In this document: piece by piece, positions 34,581-45,177 of the stretch
Numbering within the stretch: the first letter of the stretch is position 1
Layout: every line of letters begins with the position of its first letter
Origin: Leptospiraceae bacterium
GTDB lineage: Bacteria; Spirochaetota; Leptospiria; Leptospirales; Leptospiraceae
DNA length: 64,000 nt
Direction of reading: 5' to 3'
NCBI GenBank assembly: GCA_016711485.1
Contig: JADJSX010000008.1
Span: 62,001 to 126,000 of the forward strand
Position numbers and translations under genes: made by a program
The notes under the pieces: model-generated
What the model saw: only the letters and a program-made list of their open reading frames with translations
Databases searched by the model: none
What the model was told of the DNA's origin: nothing

Positions 34581-37500
34581 ATGAAACCTTTTCGTAAATC
34601 GTTCTCCTTCCTCCTTTTACTCTTGGCTCTATCGTCTTATGGTGATGACGTTCCAGTTCCCGTAACGATGGGTTTAAAACCCATCGTTACGGGAACTGGG
34701 GCTCGTATCGCTTTTCTGGTTGGGATTAATTCTTACAAGGCGACAACTTCTTTAAAATATGCGGTAGGCGATAGCGAAGCCATTGAAGACTTGCTTCTAA
34801 AAACTGGTAAGTATGACAAACTAATCAAGCTAAACGATTACGGAAAAATTACTACCACTTTAAATCCGGATACTTTGTCATATAGCAGCCAAAGAATTAA
34901 AATGGCTCCAACGAAAGCAAATATTGAGGCGACTTACCAAGAAGTTCTAGCGGAAAATCCAGATACTCTGCTCTTTTATTATTCCGGTCATGGATTCATT
35001 GAAGGCGAAGGAGGAGAGAACTTCATCGCTCCGAAAGATGTAGATGTAAAGTTTGAGAAAAGAAAAGTCGGCAAAGAGGAAAAAGAAGTTCCGATACCTT
35101 TAAATGGAATTTCACTCAAAGTCATGGGAGTCCAAGCGGCTAAGGTCAAACGAGTTGTGTTTTTGATTGATGCTTGTCGTAGCCCACTTCCTGAAGCAGA
35201 GGGCGAAAGTGGTGAGAAAGGAGAAAAGGCATTATCCGCAAACTCGAAATTAGAAAATGAAAAAGAAGATATCTCCAATACAAAAGAAATAAAACTAAAA
35301 CAAAATATACTATCTGTCAGAACAGACAAACTCCCCAAACGTGTTCTAGAAGCTGAGGGCATAACGATGTTAATCGGTGCGGCTCCTGAGGTAAGTAGTT
35401 TAGAAGATGAAGATTTTAAAAGTGGAATCTTTACTCATTTTCTAAAAAAAGCATTTAACGGGGGAGTCCAAGAAGAAAACCAGGAAGAATACATCACGGA
35501 AGAAAATCTCTCTCGTTATATCGAAGATCGTTTCAAACACTACTACGAACTTCGGAAGAAAGAATCTGAATCAGCCGCAGAGCCAAAACTTTATAACCTC
35601 ACATTTGACAGAGGCAAGAAGGGGGAAATACTCATTAGCCAGCATAGACCGATTGAAGGAAAAGAAAGAATTGATAAACCAATCTACACCGACAAAATCC
35701 GTAAACGTGAGGTTAAGGGCAAATTAGTCTACAATGAAAAAGGCGAACGAGAAGACTTGCGTTTTTTTGTGCACGATAAAAAGAGAGATTTGTATTATCC
35801 CGATAGTCTCGACGGTGTTTATAAAATGGAATATGGTTTTAAAAAAGACAAAGTGGGTGAACTAGAAAATTTTACAGCTAGTGAATTCAATTTAGAAAAC
35901 GAAGAAGTGTTTGAATACGGAACAAAACTAATACCGGATGTAGGTTGGGAATACAGGGGATTATACAATGCTAGTAATACCGCTACCGACCGTATGGACA
36001 ATGATGGTAAGGACGGCTATCGCCGTGACGACCATCGTGAGGACATCAACCGTAAGGACATCAACCGTAAGGACTTGATTAATCAAGTCCCTACGGTAGA
36101 TCCTGTCCCTACGATGGCGTCGCAATCAACGATGCTAACATCTGTGGATAAGGAAAAAATCCGCTTTGAAAAAAAAATCTATGACTTCAATGGAAACGTA
36201 ATTTCAGAAGAATACTTTGATAGCAAAGGTCAGCCTCTTGAATTTGCTGGAGTCGCAAAGACCGTTCGTGCGTATGACAAGGATGGTCAAGTCATTCTAG
36301 AAGAATTTTATAGCAAAGAAACTTTAGATGAATACGGAGATGTAGCAGAACCAGGAAAGCTCGTCGCAAAAGACGGATTTGCCCGTTACAAAGCCCAATA
36401 CAAATCAAAGGGAAATCTACTTTTTGAAACATGGGAAGATGTCGAAGGAAACATTGCAAACAATCAAAATGGATTTGCGAAAACAGAATATGTATTTGAT
36501 AACAAAGATAGATTGACTCAAAAGAATTATTATGATAAAGAAACAAAGAAGGCAAACGACAAATGGGGAGTATCCGTATACAGCTACTCCTATGATTCAA
36601 ATTGTATAGGAATGTATGAATCCAAAATTGCAGAGATTACTAAGAAGGAAAATAAGACAGCAATTGAAGATTGGAACCTAGGAAAATACAAACTCTGTCT
36701 CACAGAAGAGCTCCACACAGACAAAGAAGGAAAACCCGCTGGCGATGAAAAAATGATTTATAAAAAAGTAAGGACTTTTAACGAAAAAGGATTTTTAGTC
36801 TCCGAAGAAAGTTTTCGACCTGACGGGAGACGTTACCTAGAAGGCGGCATAGCAAAAGTAGTCTTTGCACACGATGAAGAGGGAAATATCATCTCACGAA
36901 AAAACTTCGGAGAATTCGAAGATACGGAAAAACAACCCGTACTTGATTCAGACGTAAACGGAGTGCATGAGTATCGTTACACCTATCAGGAATATTTCTC
37001 CTACGACGGAAAACCGATACTAAACGAATGTATGTATCATCGTAAGGATAAAGGAATTTTACCGGAGCCTTATGACTGTGCTTTGAAGATAGAGCATTTT
37101 GGAATCAATGGAAAGCCAATTGAGGATAAAAGAAATGTATATCGCACAAATATCTATTACACTGGCGCCTACCAATTAGAAGCGAATAGGCATTATTATT
37201 CTCTGGATAATAAAAATTTATGGGTAGATAAAAAAGTAAATTCTACTTATAATCCATTTGGAAACCAGACTCTATATGCAAGATACGAAACAAAAGAAGG
37301 AAAGGAAGTTCTTGTTTGGAAAAAAGAATATAAATACGACGAGAAAAATAACAAGACTTTAGAAGCATTGTACAAAACAGAAGAAGGAAAGGAAGTTCTT
37401 GTTTGGAAATACGAATCTAAATACGACGAGAAAAATAACAATACTCTATATGCAAAATACGAAACAAAAGAAGGAAAGGAAGTTCTTGTTTGGAAAAACG

Positions 37501-39041
37501 AATCTAAATACGACGAGAAAAATAACAATACTCTATATGCAAGATACGAAACAAAAGAGGGAAAGGAAGTTCTGGATAGTAAAGAAGAATATAAATACGA
37601 CGAGAAAAATAACAAGACTTTAGAAGCAGAATACAAAATAAAAGAAGGTGCAGTCGTTCTGAGGTTGAAACAAGAATGGAAATACGACGAAAGAAATAAC
37701 AAGACTCTATATGCAAGATACGAAACAAAAGAAGGAAAGGAAGTTCTTGTAGAGAAATACGAATCTAAATACGACGAGAAAAATAACAATACTCTATATG
37801 CAACCTACGTAACAAAAGAAGGAAAGGAAGTTCTTGTAGAGAAATACGAATCTAAATACGACGAGAAAAATAACAAGACTCTATCTGCAACCTACGTAAC
37901 AAAAGAAGGAAAGGAAGTTCTTGTTAGTAAAGACGAATATAAATACGACGAGAAAAATAACAAGACTCTAGAGGCATACTACAAAACAAAAGAAGGAAAG
38001 GAAGTTCTTGTTTGGAAAAACGAATATAAATACGACGAGAAAAATAACAAGACTCTAGAGGCAAAATACGAAACAAAAGAAGGAAAGGAAGTTCTTGTTA
38101 GTAAATACGAATCTAAATACGACGAGAAAAATAACAAGACTCTAGAGGCAAGATACGAAACAAAAGAAGGAAAGGTAGTTCTTGTTAGTAAAAAAGAATA
38201 TAAATACGACGAGAAAAATAACAAGACTCTAGAGGCAAGATACGAAACAAAAGAAGGAAAGGAAGTTCTTGTTAGTAAATACGAATATAAATACGACGAG
38301 AAAAATAACAAGACTCTAGAGGCAAAATACGAAACAAAAGAAGGAAAGGAAGTTCTTGTTTGGAAATACGAATCTAAATACGACGAGAAAAATAACAAGA
38401 CTCTAGAGGCAAGATACGAAACAAAAGAAGGAAAGGAAGTTCTTGTTAGTAAAAAAGAATATAAATACGACGAGAAAAATAACGAGACTCTATATGCAAG
38501 ATACGAAACAAAAGAAGGAAAGGAAGTTCTTGTTAGTAAATACGAATATAAATACGACGAGAAAAATAACAAGACTCTAGAGGCAAAATACGAAACAAAA
38601 GAAGGAAAGGAAGTTCTTGTAGAGAAATACGAATATAAATACGACGAGAAAAATAACAAGACTTTTTTTGCGAAATCTATAGGAGCAGAGGAAGTTTTAG
38701 AAGAAAAAACTACTGTAGACTATCGTCTTGAGTCTTATGAGGCAGTGGTTACTCAGTATAAGCCGGAGATTAAGCAAATCGAAGAGAAATTAGAAAAAAC
38801 CAAAGACGAATCCGAAAAAAAATCCCTCAACCAAAAACTCGAAGACTTACAAAAGGAATTCGAATCTAAAAAGAAAAAATACACTCTCACCGAAGAAAAG
38901 TTTGGTAAAAACGAAAAGCTGGAGTCTGCTTCCTACAAGCTACTCTTCTTTAACCCCCGCGGTCCTGCCGAGAAGCGGTTAATGCGCGTTGACCTCGATA
39001 GGTTTTATCGTCCTGTGAAGGTGGGGTTTGAGGAGGAGTAA
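34581..39041 (+). CDS. Exported caspase-like protein with 29-residue repeat array, paralogue 3
   Basis: At 1486 residues this is the longest paralogue, with 16 repeats (37284-38675), the most regular array in the cluster: all units are exactly 29 residues. The caspase-like dyad is intact (SGHG, DACRS). The variable linker carries one more NRKDI unit than paralogue 2. Repeat 5 is an outlier (KEGAVVLRLKQEWKYDERNN), perhaps an older unit. The coiled coil is shorter than in paralogue 1. The start lies 28 nt after TTGACA with no SD. Function as for paralogue 1; the different repeat residues suggest a different binding specificity (inference). Confidence 0.8.
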   Translation: MKPFRKSFSFLLLLLALSSYGDDVPVPVTMGLKPIVTGTGARIAFLVGINSYKATTSLKYAVGDSEAIEDLLLKTGKYDKLIKLNDYGKITTTLNPDTLSYSSQRIKMAPTKANIEATYQEVLAENPDTLLFYYSGHGFIEGEGGENFIAPKDVDVKFEKRKVGKEEKEVPIPLNGISLKVMGVQAAKVKRVVFLIDACRSPLPEAEGESGEKGEKALSANSKLENEKEDISNTKEIKLKQNILSVRTDKLPKRVLEAEGITMLIGAAPEVSSLEDEDFKSGIFTHFLKKAFNGGVQEENQEEYITEENLSRYIEDRFKHYYELRKKESESAAEPKLYNLTFDRGKKGEILISQHRPIEGKERIDKPIYTDKIRKREVKGKLVYNEKGEREDLRFFVHDKKRDLYYPDSLDGVYKMEYGFKKDKVGELENFTASEFNLENEEVFEYGTKLIPDVGWEYRGLYNASNTATDRMDNDGKDGYRRDDHREDINRKDINRKDLINQVPTVDPVPTMASQSTMLTSVDKEKIRFEKKIYDFNGNVISEEYFDSKGQPLEFAGVAKTVRAYDKDGQVILEEFYSKETLDEYGDVAEPGKLVAKDGFARYKAQYKSKGNLLFETWEDVEGNIANNQNGFAKTEYVFDNKDRLTQKNYYDKETKKANDKWGVSVYSYSYDSNCIGMYESKIAEITKKENKTAIEDWNLGKYKLCLTEELHTDKEGKPAGDEKMIYKKVRTFNEKGFLVSEESFRPDGRRYLEGGIAKVVFAHDEEGNIISRKNFGEFEDTEKQPVLDSDVNGVHEYRYTYQEYFSYDGKPILNECMYHRKDKGILPEPYDCALKIEHFGINGKPIEDKRNVYRTNIYYTGAYQLEANRHYYSLDNKNLWVDKKVNSTYNPFGNQTLYARYETKEGKEVLVWKKEYKYDEKNNKTLEALYKTEEGKEVLVWKYESKYDEKNNNTLYAKYETKEGKEVLVWKNESKYDEKNNNTLYARYETKEGKEVLDSKEEYKYDEKNNKTLEAEYKIKEGAVVLRLKQEWKYDERNNKTLYARYETKEGKEVLVEKYESKYDEKNNNTLYATYVTKEGKEVLVEKYESKYDEKNNKTLSATYVTKEGKEVLVSKDEYKYDEKNNKTLEAYYKTKEGKEVLVWKNEYKYDEKNNKTLEAKYETKEGKEVLVSKYESKYDEKNNKTLEARYETKEGKVVLVSKKEYKYDEKNNKTLEARYETKEGKEVLVSKYEYKYDEKNNKTLEAKYETKEGKEVLVWKYESKYDEKNNKTLEARYETKEGKEVLVSKKEYKYDEKNNETLYARYETKEGKEVLVSKYEYKYDEKNNKTLEAKYETKEGKEVLVEKYEYKYDEKNNKTFFAKSIGAEEVLEEKTTVDYRLESYEAVVTQYKPEIKQIEEKLEKTKDESEKKSLNQKLEDLQKEFESKKKKYTLTEEKFGKNEKLESASYKLLFFNPRGPAEKRLMRVDLDRFYRPVKVGFEEE

Positions 39042-39042
39042 A

Positions 39043-39092
39043 GCTCCAAAGGAGCGCAATACCTGCCTGCATAGTCTGCAAGGACTATGCAG
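39043..39092. repeat. Double-hairpin intergenic repeat, copy C
   Basis: Same two hairpins as copies A and B, directly after the stop of gene 3. The stem CTGCATAGTC/GACTATGCAG is perfect. The TTGACA box of gene 4 follows at 39108. Confidence 0.65.
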
Positions 39093-39141
39093 TGTAGTTA
39101 GTTAAGATTGACAAAATCTAAATACCAAATAACCTCTACGA

Positions 39142-42100
39142 ATGAAACCTTTTCGTAAATCGTTCTCCTTCCTCCTTTTACTCTTGGCTCTATCGTCTTA
39201 TGGTGATAACGTTCCAGTTCCCGTAACGATGGGTTTAAAACCCATCGTTACTGGAACTGGGGCTCGTATCGCGTTTCTTGTTGGGATTAATTCCTATAAG
39301 GCGACAACTTCTTTAAAATATGCGGTAGGCGATAGTGATTCAATCGAGGATTTACTACTTAAGACAGGTAAGTATGACAAACTCATCAAGTTAAACGATT
39401 ACGGAAAAATTACTACCACTTTAAATCCGGATACTTTGTCGTATAGCAGCCAAAGAATCAAAATGGCTCCGACCAAATTAAATATTGAATCCACTTACCA
39501 AGAAATTCTAGCAGCAAATCCAGAAACGCTTCTCTTTTATTATTCCGGGCATGGATTTATTGAAGGAGAGGGGGAGAAAACTTTATCGCTCCAAAAGATG
39601 TAGATGTAAAGTTCGAGAAGCGCAAAGTAGGCAAAGAAGAAAAACAAGTCCCCGTTCCTTTAAATGGAATTTCACTAAAAGTCATGGGAATTCAAGCGGC
39701 TAAGGTCAAACGTGTGGTATTTTTGATCGATGCTTGTCGTAGTCCACTTCCTGAAGCAGAGGGCGAAAGTGGTGAGAAAGGAGAAAAGGCATTATCCGCA
39801 AACTCGAAATTAGAAAATGAAAAAGAAGATATCTCCAATACAAAAGAAATAAAACTAAAACAAAATATACTATCTGTCAGAACAGACAAACTACCCAAAC
39901 GAGTTCTAGAAGCGGAGGGCATAACGATGTTAATCGGTGCCGCTCCTGAAGTGAGTAGCTTAGAAGATGAGGATTTCAAAAGTGGGATCTTCACTCATTT
40001 TCTAAAGAAGGCATTTAACGGGGGAGTCCAAGAAGAAAACCAGGAAGAATACATCACGGAAGAAAACCTTTCCCGCTATATCGAAGACCGATTCAAACAC
40101 TACTATGAACTTCGTAAGAAAGAATCGGAATCAGCCGCAGAGCCAAAACTATACAACTTAACTTTCGACCGAGGCAAGAAGGGGGAACTCCTCCTTACCC
40201 ACCACCGACCGATTGAAGGAAAAGAAAGAATTGATAAACCAATCTATACAGACACAATTCGCAAGCGTGAGGTAAAAGGCAAATTAGTCTACAATGAAAA
40301 AGGCGAACGAGAAGACTTGCGTTTTTTTGTGCACGATAAAAAGAGAGATTTGTATTATCCCGATAGTCTTGATGGTGTTTATAAAATGGAATATGGTTTT
40401 AAAAAAGACAAAGTGGGTGAACTAGAAAATTTTACAGCTAATGAATTCAATTTAGAAAACGAAGAAGTGTTTGAATACGGATCAAAACTAATACCGGATG
40501 TAGGCTGGGAATACAGGGGATTATACAATGCTAGTAATACCGCTACCGACCGTATGGACAATGATGGTAAAAACGATCATCGTAAGGACGTCTACCGTAA
40601 GGACATCAACCGTAAGGACTTGATTAATCAAGTCCCTACGGTAGATCCTGTCCCTACGATGGCGTCGCAATCAACGATGCTAACATCTGTGGATAAGGAA
40701 AAAATCCGCTTTGAAAAAAAAATCTATGACTTCAATGGAAACGTAATTTCAGAAGAATACTTTGATAGCAAAGGTCAGCCTCTTGAATTTGCTGGAGTCG
40801 CAAAGACCGTTCGTGCGTATGACAAGGATGGTCAAGTCATTCTAGAAGAATTTTATAGCAAAGAAACTTTAGATGAATACGGAGATGTAGCAGAACCAGG
40901 AAAGCTAGTCGCAAAAGACGGATTTGCCCGTTACAAAGCCCAATACAAATCAAAGGGAAATTTGCTTTTAGAAACATGGGAAGATGTTGAAGGAAACATT
41001 GCAAACAATCAGTTTGGATTTTCGAAAATAGAATATGTATATGATAACAAAGATAGACTAACTCAAAAGAATTATTATGATAAAGAAACAAAGAAGGCAA
41101 ACGACAAATGGGGAGTATCCGTATACAGCTACTCCTATGATTCAAATTGTATAGGAATGTATGAATCCAAAATTACAGAGATTACAAAGACTGGAAATAT
41201 GATAGCACTAGAGGATTGGAAACTAGGCAAATACAAACTGTGTCTCTCAAATGAAGTCCACACCGACAAAGAAGGTAAACCCGCCGGTGATGAAAAAATA
41301 ATTTATAAAAAAATCAGAGCCTTTAACGAAAAGGGTTTATTAATATCAGAGGAAAATTTTCGCCCAGAGAATAATCGACGACACTTGGAGAATGGAGTGG
41401 CTAAAGTCGAATATGCACACGATCAAGAGGGAAATATTATTTCTCGTAAAAACTATGGTGAATACGTAGATCCAAATACCAAAGAGCCTACACCTGTCTC
41501 CGATGGAAATGGTGTGCATGAGTATCGTTTTACGTACAAAGAATACTTTTCTTACGATGGAAAGCCAATTTTAAACGAATGTATGTATCATCGGAAAGAC
41601 AAAGGAATTTTGATAGAACCGTATGGTTGTGCGTTGAAAATTGAACACTTTGGAATCGATGGAAAACCAATCGAGAACAAACAAAGACTATTTCGAACAT
41701 CTATTTATTACACAGGCGCTTATCAAGAAGAAGTGGGTAGGCTTTATTATAGATTAAATGCTATTTTATTGTTTGGAGATAAAATAGTAAAGTATAACAC
41801 TAACCCTTTTGGAAACCCGACTCTATATGCAAAATACGAAATCCAAGAGGGGAAAGAAGTTCTTGTAGAGAAAGACGAATATAAATACGATGAGAAAAAT
41901 AACAGGACTCTTGGGGCAGAATACGAAACGAAAGAAGGAAAAGAATATCTTGTAAGTAAATCTGAATCAAAATATGACACGAAAAATAACAATACTTCAG
42001 AAGTAAAATACCGAATGCAGGAAGGAAAAGAAGCTCTTGTAGAGAAAAAAGAATATAAATACGACGATAGAAATAACAAGACTTTAGAAGCAAGGTACGA

Positions 42101-43440
42101 AACAAGAGAAGGTGCAGAAGTTCTAGTTAGAAAATTCGAATTTAAATATGACGATAGAAATAATACAATTTTAGAAGCATTCTACTTTACGAAGGAAGGA
42201 AAAGAAATACTGGATAGTAAAACCGAATATAAATACGACAATAGAAATAATAAAATTTTAGAGGCATACTACAACGAAAAGGAAGGAAAAGAAATTCTAG
42301 TTCGTATAACTGAACATAAATACGACGATAGAAATAATGAAATTTTAAATACATACTACAACATAGAGGAAGGAAAAAAAGTTCTGCAAAGTAAAGATGT
42401 ATTTAAATTCGACGAGAAAAATAACAAAACTTTATATGCATTTTTTTATACGAAAAATGGAAAAGAAGCTCTTGTTAAGAAAGAAGAATATAAATTTGAT
42501 GAGAAAAATAATGTGATTTTAGAAGCATACTACGAAGAAAAAGACGGAAAAGAAATTCTTGTTCGTAAAAAGGAATACAAATACGACGGAAATAATAAAA
42601 ATACTCTAATGGCAAAATTTGAAACGAATAAAGGAAAAGTAGTTCTAGTTGAGAAACATGAAAATAAATACGACGAGAAAAATAAAATTACTGTGGAAGC
42701 TGTTTACGATACGAAGGAAGGAAAGGAAGTTCTTATTAGGAAAACGGAATATAAATCCGACGATAGAAATAACAGAATTTTATACGCTAACTACAAAACA
42801 AAAAAAGGTGAGTTGGTTCTGATTACTAAAATTGAAAATAAATACGACGATAGAAATAACAAAACTCTAACAGCAGAATACTTAAGAATGGAAGTAGAAG
42901 AATGGGAAGAAAAGGAGGAAGAGGTTACTATTAGTAAAACCGAATATAAATACGACGAGAAAAATAACCAGACTCTATATGCATACTACGTAACAAGAGA
43001 AGGTAAAGAAGTTTTAATTAGTAAAGAAGAATATAAATACGACGAGAAAAATAACAAAACCTTTTTTGTGCAGTATTTAGGACCTGAGGAGACTTTAGCA
43101 CAAAAAAAAATAGTAGGCTATCGCCTAAAATCTTATGCGTCGATGGAGAATCTGTATAAGTCGAAGAGAAGTCAACTCAAAGAAAAATTCCACGAAACCA
43201 AAGACGAATCCGAAAAAAAAATCCCTCAACCAAAAACTCGAAGACTTACAAAAAGAATTCGAAGCCAAAAAGAAAAAATACACTCTCACCGAAGAAACGT
43301 TTGGTAAAAACGAAAAGCTTGAGTCTGCTTCCTACAAGCTACTCTTCTTTAACCCCCGCGTTCCTTCCGAGAAGCGGCTAATGCGCGTTGACCTCGATCA
43401 GTTCTATCGTCCTGTGAAGGTGGGGTTTGAGGAGGAGTGA
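39142..43440 (+). pseudogene. Caspase-repeat paralogue 4, split by two homopolymer frameshifts
   Basis: The gene has the normal start, signal peptide and caspase His (SGHG), but the G tract at 39570-39574 has five G where paralogue 2 has six, moving the rest out of frame at codon 144, before the catalytic Cys. The Cys half, middle region and 14 repeats (41835-43073) continue in another frame (open 39684-43307). A second change, nine A at 43213-43221 against eight in paralogues 1-3, returns to the first frame for the conserved tail up to 43440. The long middle frame is free of stops, so the damage is recent, reversible by slippage, or a sequencing error. Repeats are more diverged than in 1-3 (DDRNN variants; unit 13 has 36 residues). 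Confidence 0.8.
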
Positions 43441-43570
43441 CCTCACCCCAATTTTGTAGAAGTTGTCATACAAATAGGTGTAATCCCCTCTCCATATCGG
43501 GTGCTGCTTCCGATATGGAGAGGGGCGATTTGAAAAAGAAATTACAAAATAGAAAAATTCTGAGGTGAGG
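43441..43570. mobile_element. CCTCACCCC-type miniature inverted-repeat element, copy 1
   Basis: The ends CCTCACCCCA and CTGAGGTGAGG are imperfect inverted repeats. Inside is a perfect 16-bp stem (CCCCTCTCCATATCGG and its complement, 43485-43525) with a 9-nt loop. A relative lies at 55842-55967 sharing GTAGAAGTTGT, CAAAT.GGT.TAAT and the ends, but with a different inner stem sequence. It begins immediately after the stop of paralogue 4. Confidence 0.6.
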
Positions 43571-43572
43571 TA

Positions 43573-43623
43573 AACTCCAACGGAGCGCAATACCTGCCTG
43601 CATAGCCTGCAAGGACTATGCAG
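43573..43623. repeat. Double-hairpin intergenic repeat, copy D
   Basis: This matches copies A-C apart from a changed base in each hairpin (ACTCC..GGAGC; CTGCATAGCC..GACTATGCAG). Unlike the others it is not followed by the promoter of a caspase-repeat gene: the hipBST operon comes next, and gene 5 starts 1.6 kb further on. Confidence 0.55.
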
Positions 43624-43658
43624 TGTGATTGTAAAAAATAAATAAATACCGACTCACT

Positions 43659-44591
43659 TCATCCCATCGTCCTCTTACTTCGATAATTTAATAACTTTGC
43701 ATATTCTTTTGCAAAGGATTTTTCAAATGGATAGGATTTGATAATTTCCTGTAAGGCAGAAATTTTGTTTTGAATTTGTTGCATTGTTTTTTTAAATACA
43801 GTGGACGAAATCGAAATTGAATTTGCGAATGCTTCCCAGTCTAGTGCGGAGATTTTATTTTTTTTTCCATTTAAAGTTAGCGCTAACTCTTCTTTATCCT
43901 CTGGCAAAAATAATCGGATAGAAAGTAGATCATAGGCAGGTGTCAATTTAATTCTTCCTTCCATGTCAGTTTGTATAGAGAAGTTTTTTAAATGCATATC
44001 AGAATTTCCGGTTAAAAAGGAAAATAACACCATCTCGAAGAAGCGCACTAAATCAATGCCGGGCGAAGTGGTATTTTTTTTTATCCAACGTCCAATGCTT
44101 TCGTAGGAGCCCTTGTATTTGTCCTCAGTTAGTCTTTCTGTTAATTGGCAAAAATCTTCTTGGGCTAACTTAATTCCTTTTTGCCTATCAAATCTTTTTG
44201 TCAAATAGCAGAGTTCACCTGATTTTAAACGGATAAGAGAAGAAACCGCTACTCCAAAAGAAAACTGTTTTGCCATGAGCATCGTTAAATGTTCATTTTC
44301 CGGTAGATGAGAATAATCAGTAGAGGGAGGTTTTAGAATAAAGTCCCCTTTATATCCTACAATTGTTAATCGAGATGATTTAGGATCATTATCCGATAGT
44401 TCGAGTGATATTTTGGATTGAACTCCCGTAACGGATAGTCGAGCCAATACATTTTTTTTTGCAATTGTGCGAATATCATTTATGCTAATGGATAATTCTG
44501 GAATCTTAGTATCGCCAAATAGTAATTTTGCACAACGCGGGTGAAAATCGGATTCACTTTTCTTTGCACAACAGAGACAATATCCCATCAT
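43659..44591 (-). CDS. hipT: HipT-type Ser/Thr kinase toxin
   Basis: This kinase of about 310 residues corresponds to HipA without its N-terminal subdomain. A CLCC...FHPRC cysteine motif opens the protein, then the SVTGVQSKISLEL loop (position of regulatory autophosphorylated serines), FILKPPS, the ENEHLTMLMA helix, YLTKRFDR, the catalytic GNSDMHLKNFS and the metal-binding LTPAYDLLS. HipT of E. coli phosphorylates tryptophanyl-tRNA synthetase; the target here is unknown. I choose ATG 44591, overlapping the hipS stop (ATGATG at the TGA), with 44588 equally possible; a longer frame from 44627 has no support. Third gene of the operon. Confidence 0.8.
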   Translation of the reverse strand: MMGYCLCCAKKSESDFHPRCAKLLFGDTKIPELSISINDIRTIAKKNVLARLSVTGVQSKISLELSDNDPKSSRLTIVGYKGDFILKPPSTDYSHLPENEHLTMLMAKQFSFGVAVSSLIRLKSGELCYLTKRFDRQKGIKLAQEDFCQLTERLTEDKYKGSYESIGRWIKKNTTSPGIDLVRFFEMVLFSFLTGNSDMHLKNFSIQTDMEGRIKLTPAYDLLSIRLFLPEDKEELALTLNGKKNKISALDWEAFANSISISSTVFKKTMQQIQNKISALQEIIKSYPFEKSFAKEYAKLLNYRSKRTMG

Positions 44592-44911
44592 TTCATTTCC
44601 CCAATTACACTCACCGCACCAATGCAATCTCTACATACAGAAAGCAAAATTCCAAATCTATCATTTTTTTCTATCTTCCAAACGTTATGCGTGATTGTAA
44701 GAAGCCAGCCTTCGGGTATCAATCCATCGAAAAAGGGAAATAAAACCTTAGAATGAAAAGCTTCTTTCTGTTTGGGCATTGTAAAACTAATCTGTGGATT
44801 ATTCTCATTAGCCAGATATTTTGAATCATATTGGAAAACATAGCCATCTTCATCTTCAAAAATGAGACCTGCAAAAATTTCTCTATAATAAACTTTACCA
44901 TTTCTAGACAT
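44588..44911 (-). CDS. hipS: HipS-type small antitoxin subunit (HipA N-terminal domain)
   Basis: The 107-residue protein matches the N-terminal subdomain of HipA as a free-standing protein: VYYREIFAGLIFEDEDGYVFQYD, ISFTMPKQKEAF, LFPFFDGLIPEGWLL and DRFGILLSVCRDCIGAVSV correspond to the HipA 'couple' region. In HipBST systems this small protein is the antitoxin. It begins one base after the hipB stop and overlaps hipT by 4 bp, so all three should be translated as a unit. Confidence 0.8.
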   Translation of the reverse strand: MSRNGKVYYREIFAGLIFEDEDGYVFQYDSKYLANENNPQISFTMPKQKEAFHSKVLFPFFDGLIPEGWLLTITHNVWKIEKNDRFGILLSVCRDCIGAVSVIGEMK

Positions 44912-45121
44912 TTATATTTTTCTCAGCGGTCGTGGAATCATCTCAGAGCCAAATGCTAGTAAAACTTGGTTCACTTTATCGAGGCGAAGCGTTGACTTTC
45001 CTTGTTCGAGATCACGAATAAAGCGAAGACCAACTCCTGTCATACGTGATAAATCTTCTTGGGTTAGCGCATTTTTTTTTCGCTCTTCTTTCACAAACTC
45101 TGACAAACTATGCTCTTTCAT
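44912..45121 (-). CDS. hipB: HipB-type transcriptional repressor
   Basis: A 69-residue XRE helix-turn-helix protein: ALTQEDLSRMTGVGLRFIRDLEQGKSTLRLDKVNQVL is the HTH core (quoted here as LTQEDLSRMTGVGLRFI plus DLEQGKSTLRLDKV). It is the first gene of hipBST and should repress its own operon by binding the palindromes just upstream. In HipBST systems HipB lends DNA binding while HipS neutralises the kinase. No SD is visible; a TATAAT box ends three bases before ATG. Confidence 0.85.
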   Translation of the reverse strand: MKEHSLSEFVKEERKKNALTQEDLSRMTGVGLRFIRDLEQGKSTLRLDKVNQVLLAFGSEMIPRPLRKI

Positions 45122-45124
45122 ACT

Positions 45125-45177
45125 ATTATACCATATCGGGTATAATTAGATGAAAGTCAACTATTTTATACCCGATA
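45125..45177 (-). promoter_or_regulatory. hipBST promoter with HipB operators
   Basis: Site 1 is a perfect palindrome, ATTATACC (45125-45132) and GGTATAAT (45139-45146) with a 6-bp spacer; it covers the TATAAT box of hipB. Site 2 has TTATACCCGATA at 45166-45177, the exact inverse of TATCGGGTATAA at 45134-45145. This arrangement resembles E. coli HipB operators (TATCC and GGATA halves) in form. The region also lies upstream of caspase-repeat gene 5 (TTGACA 45204), so HipB could affect that promoter too (inference). Confidence 0.7.
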
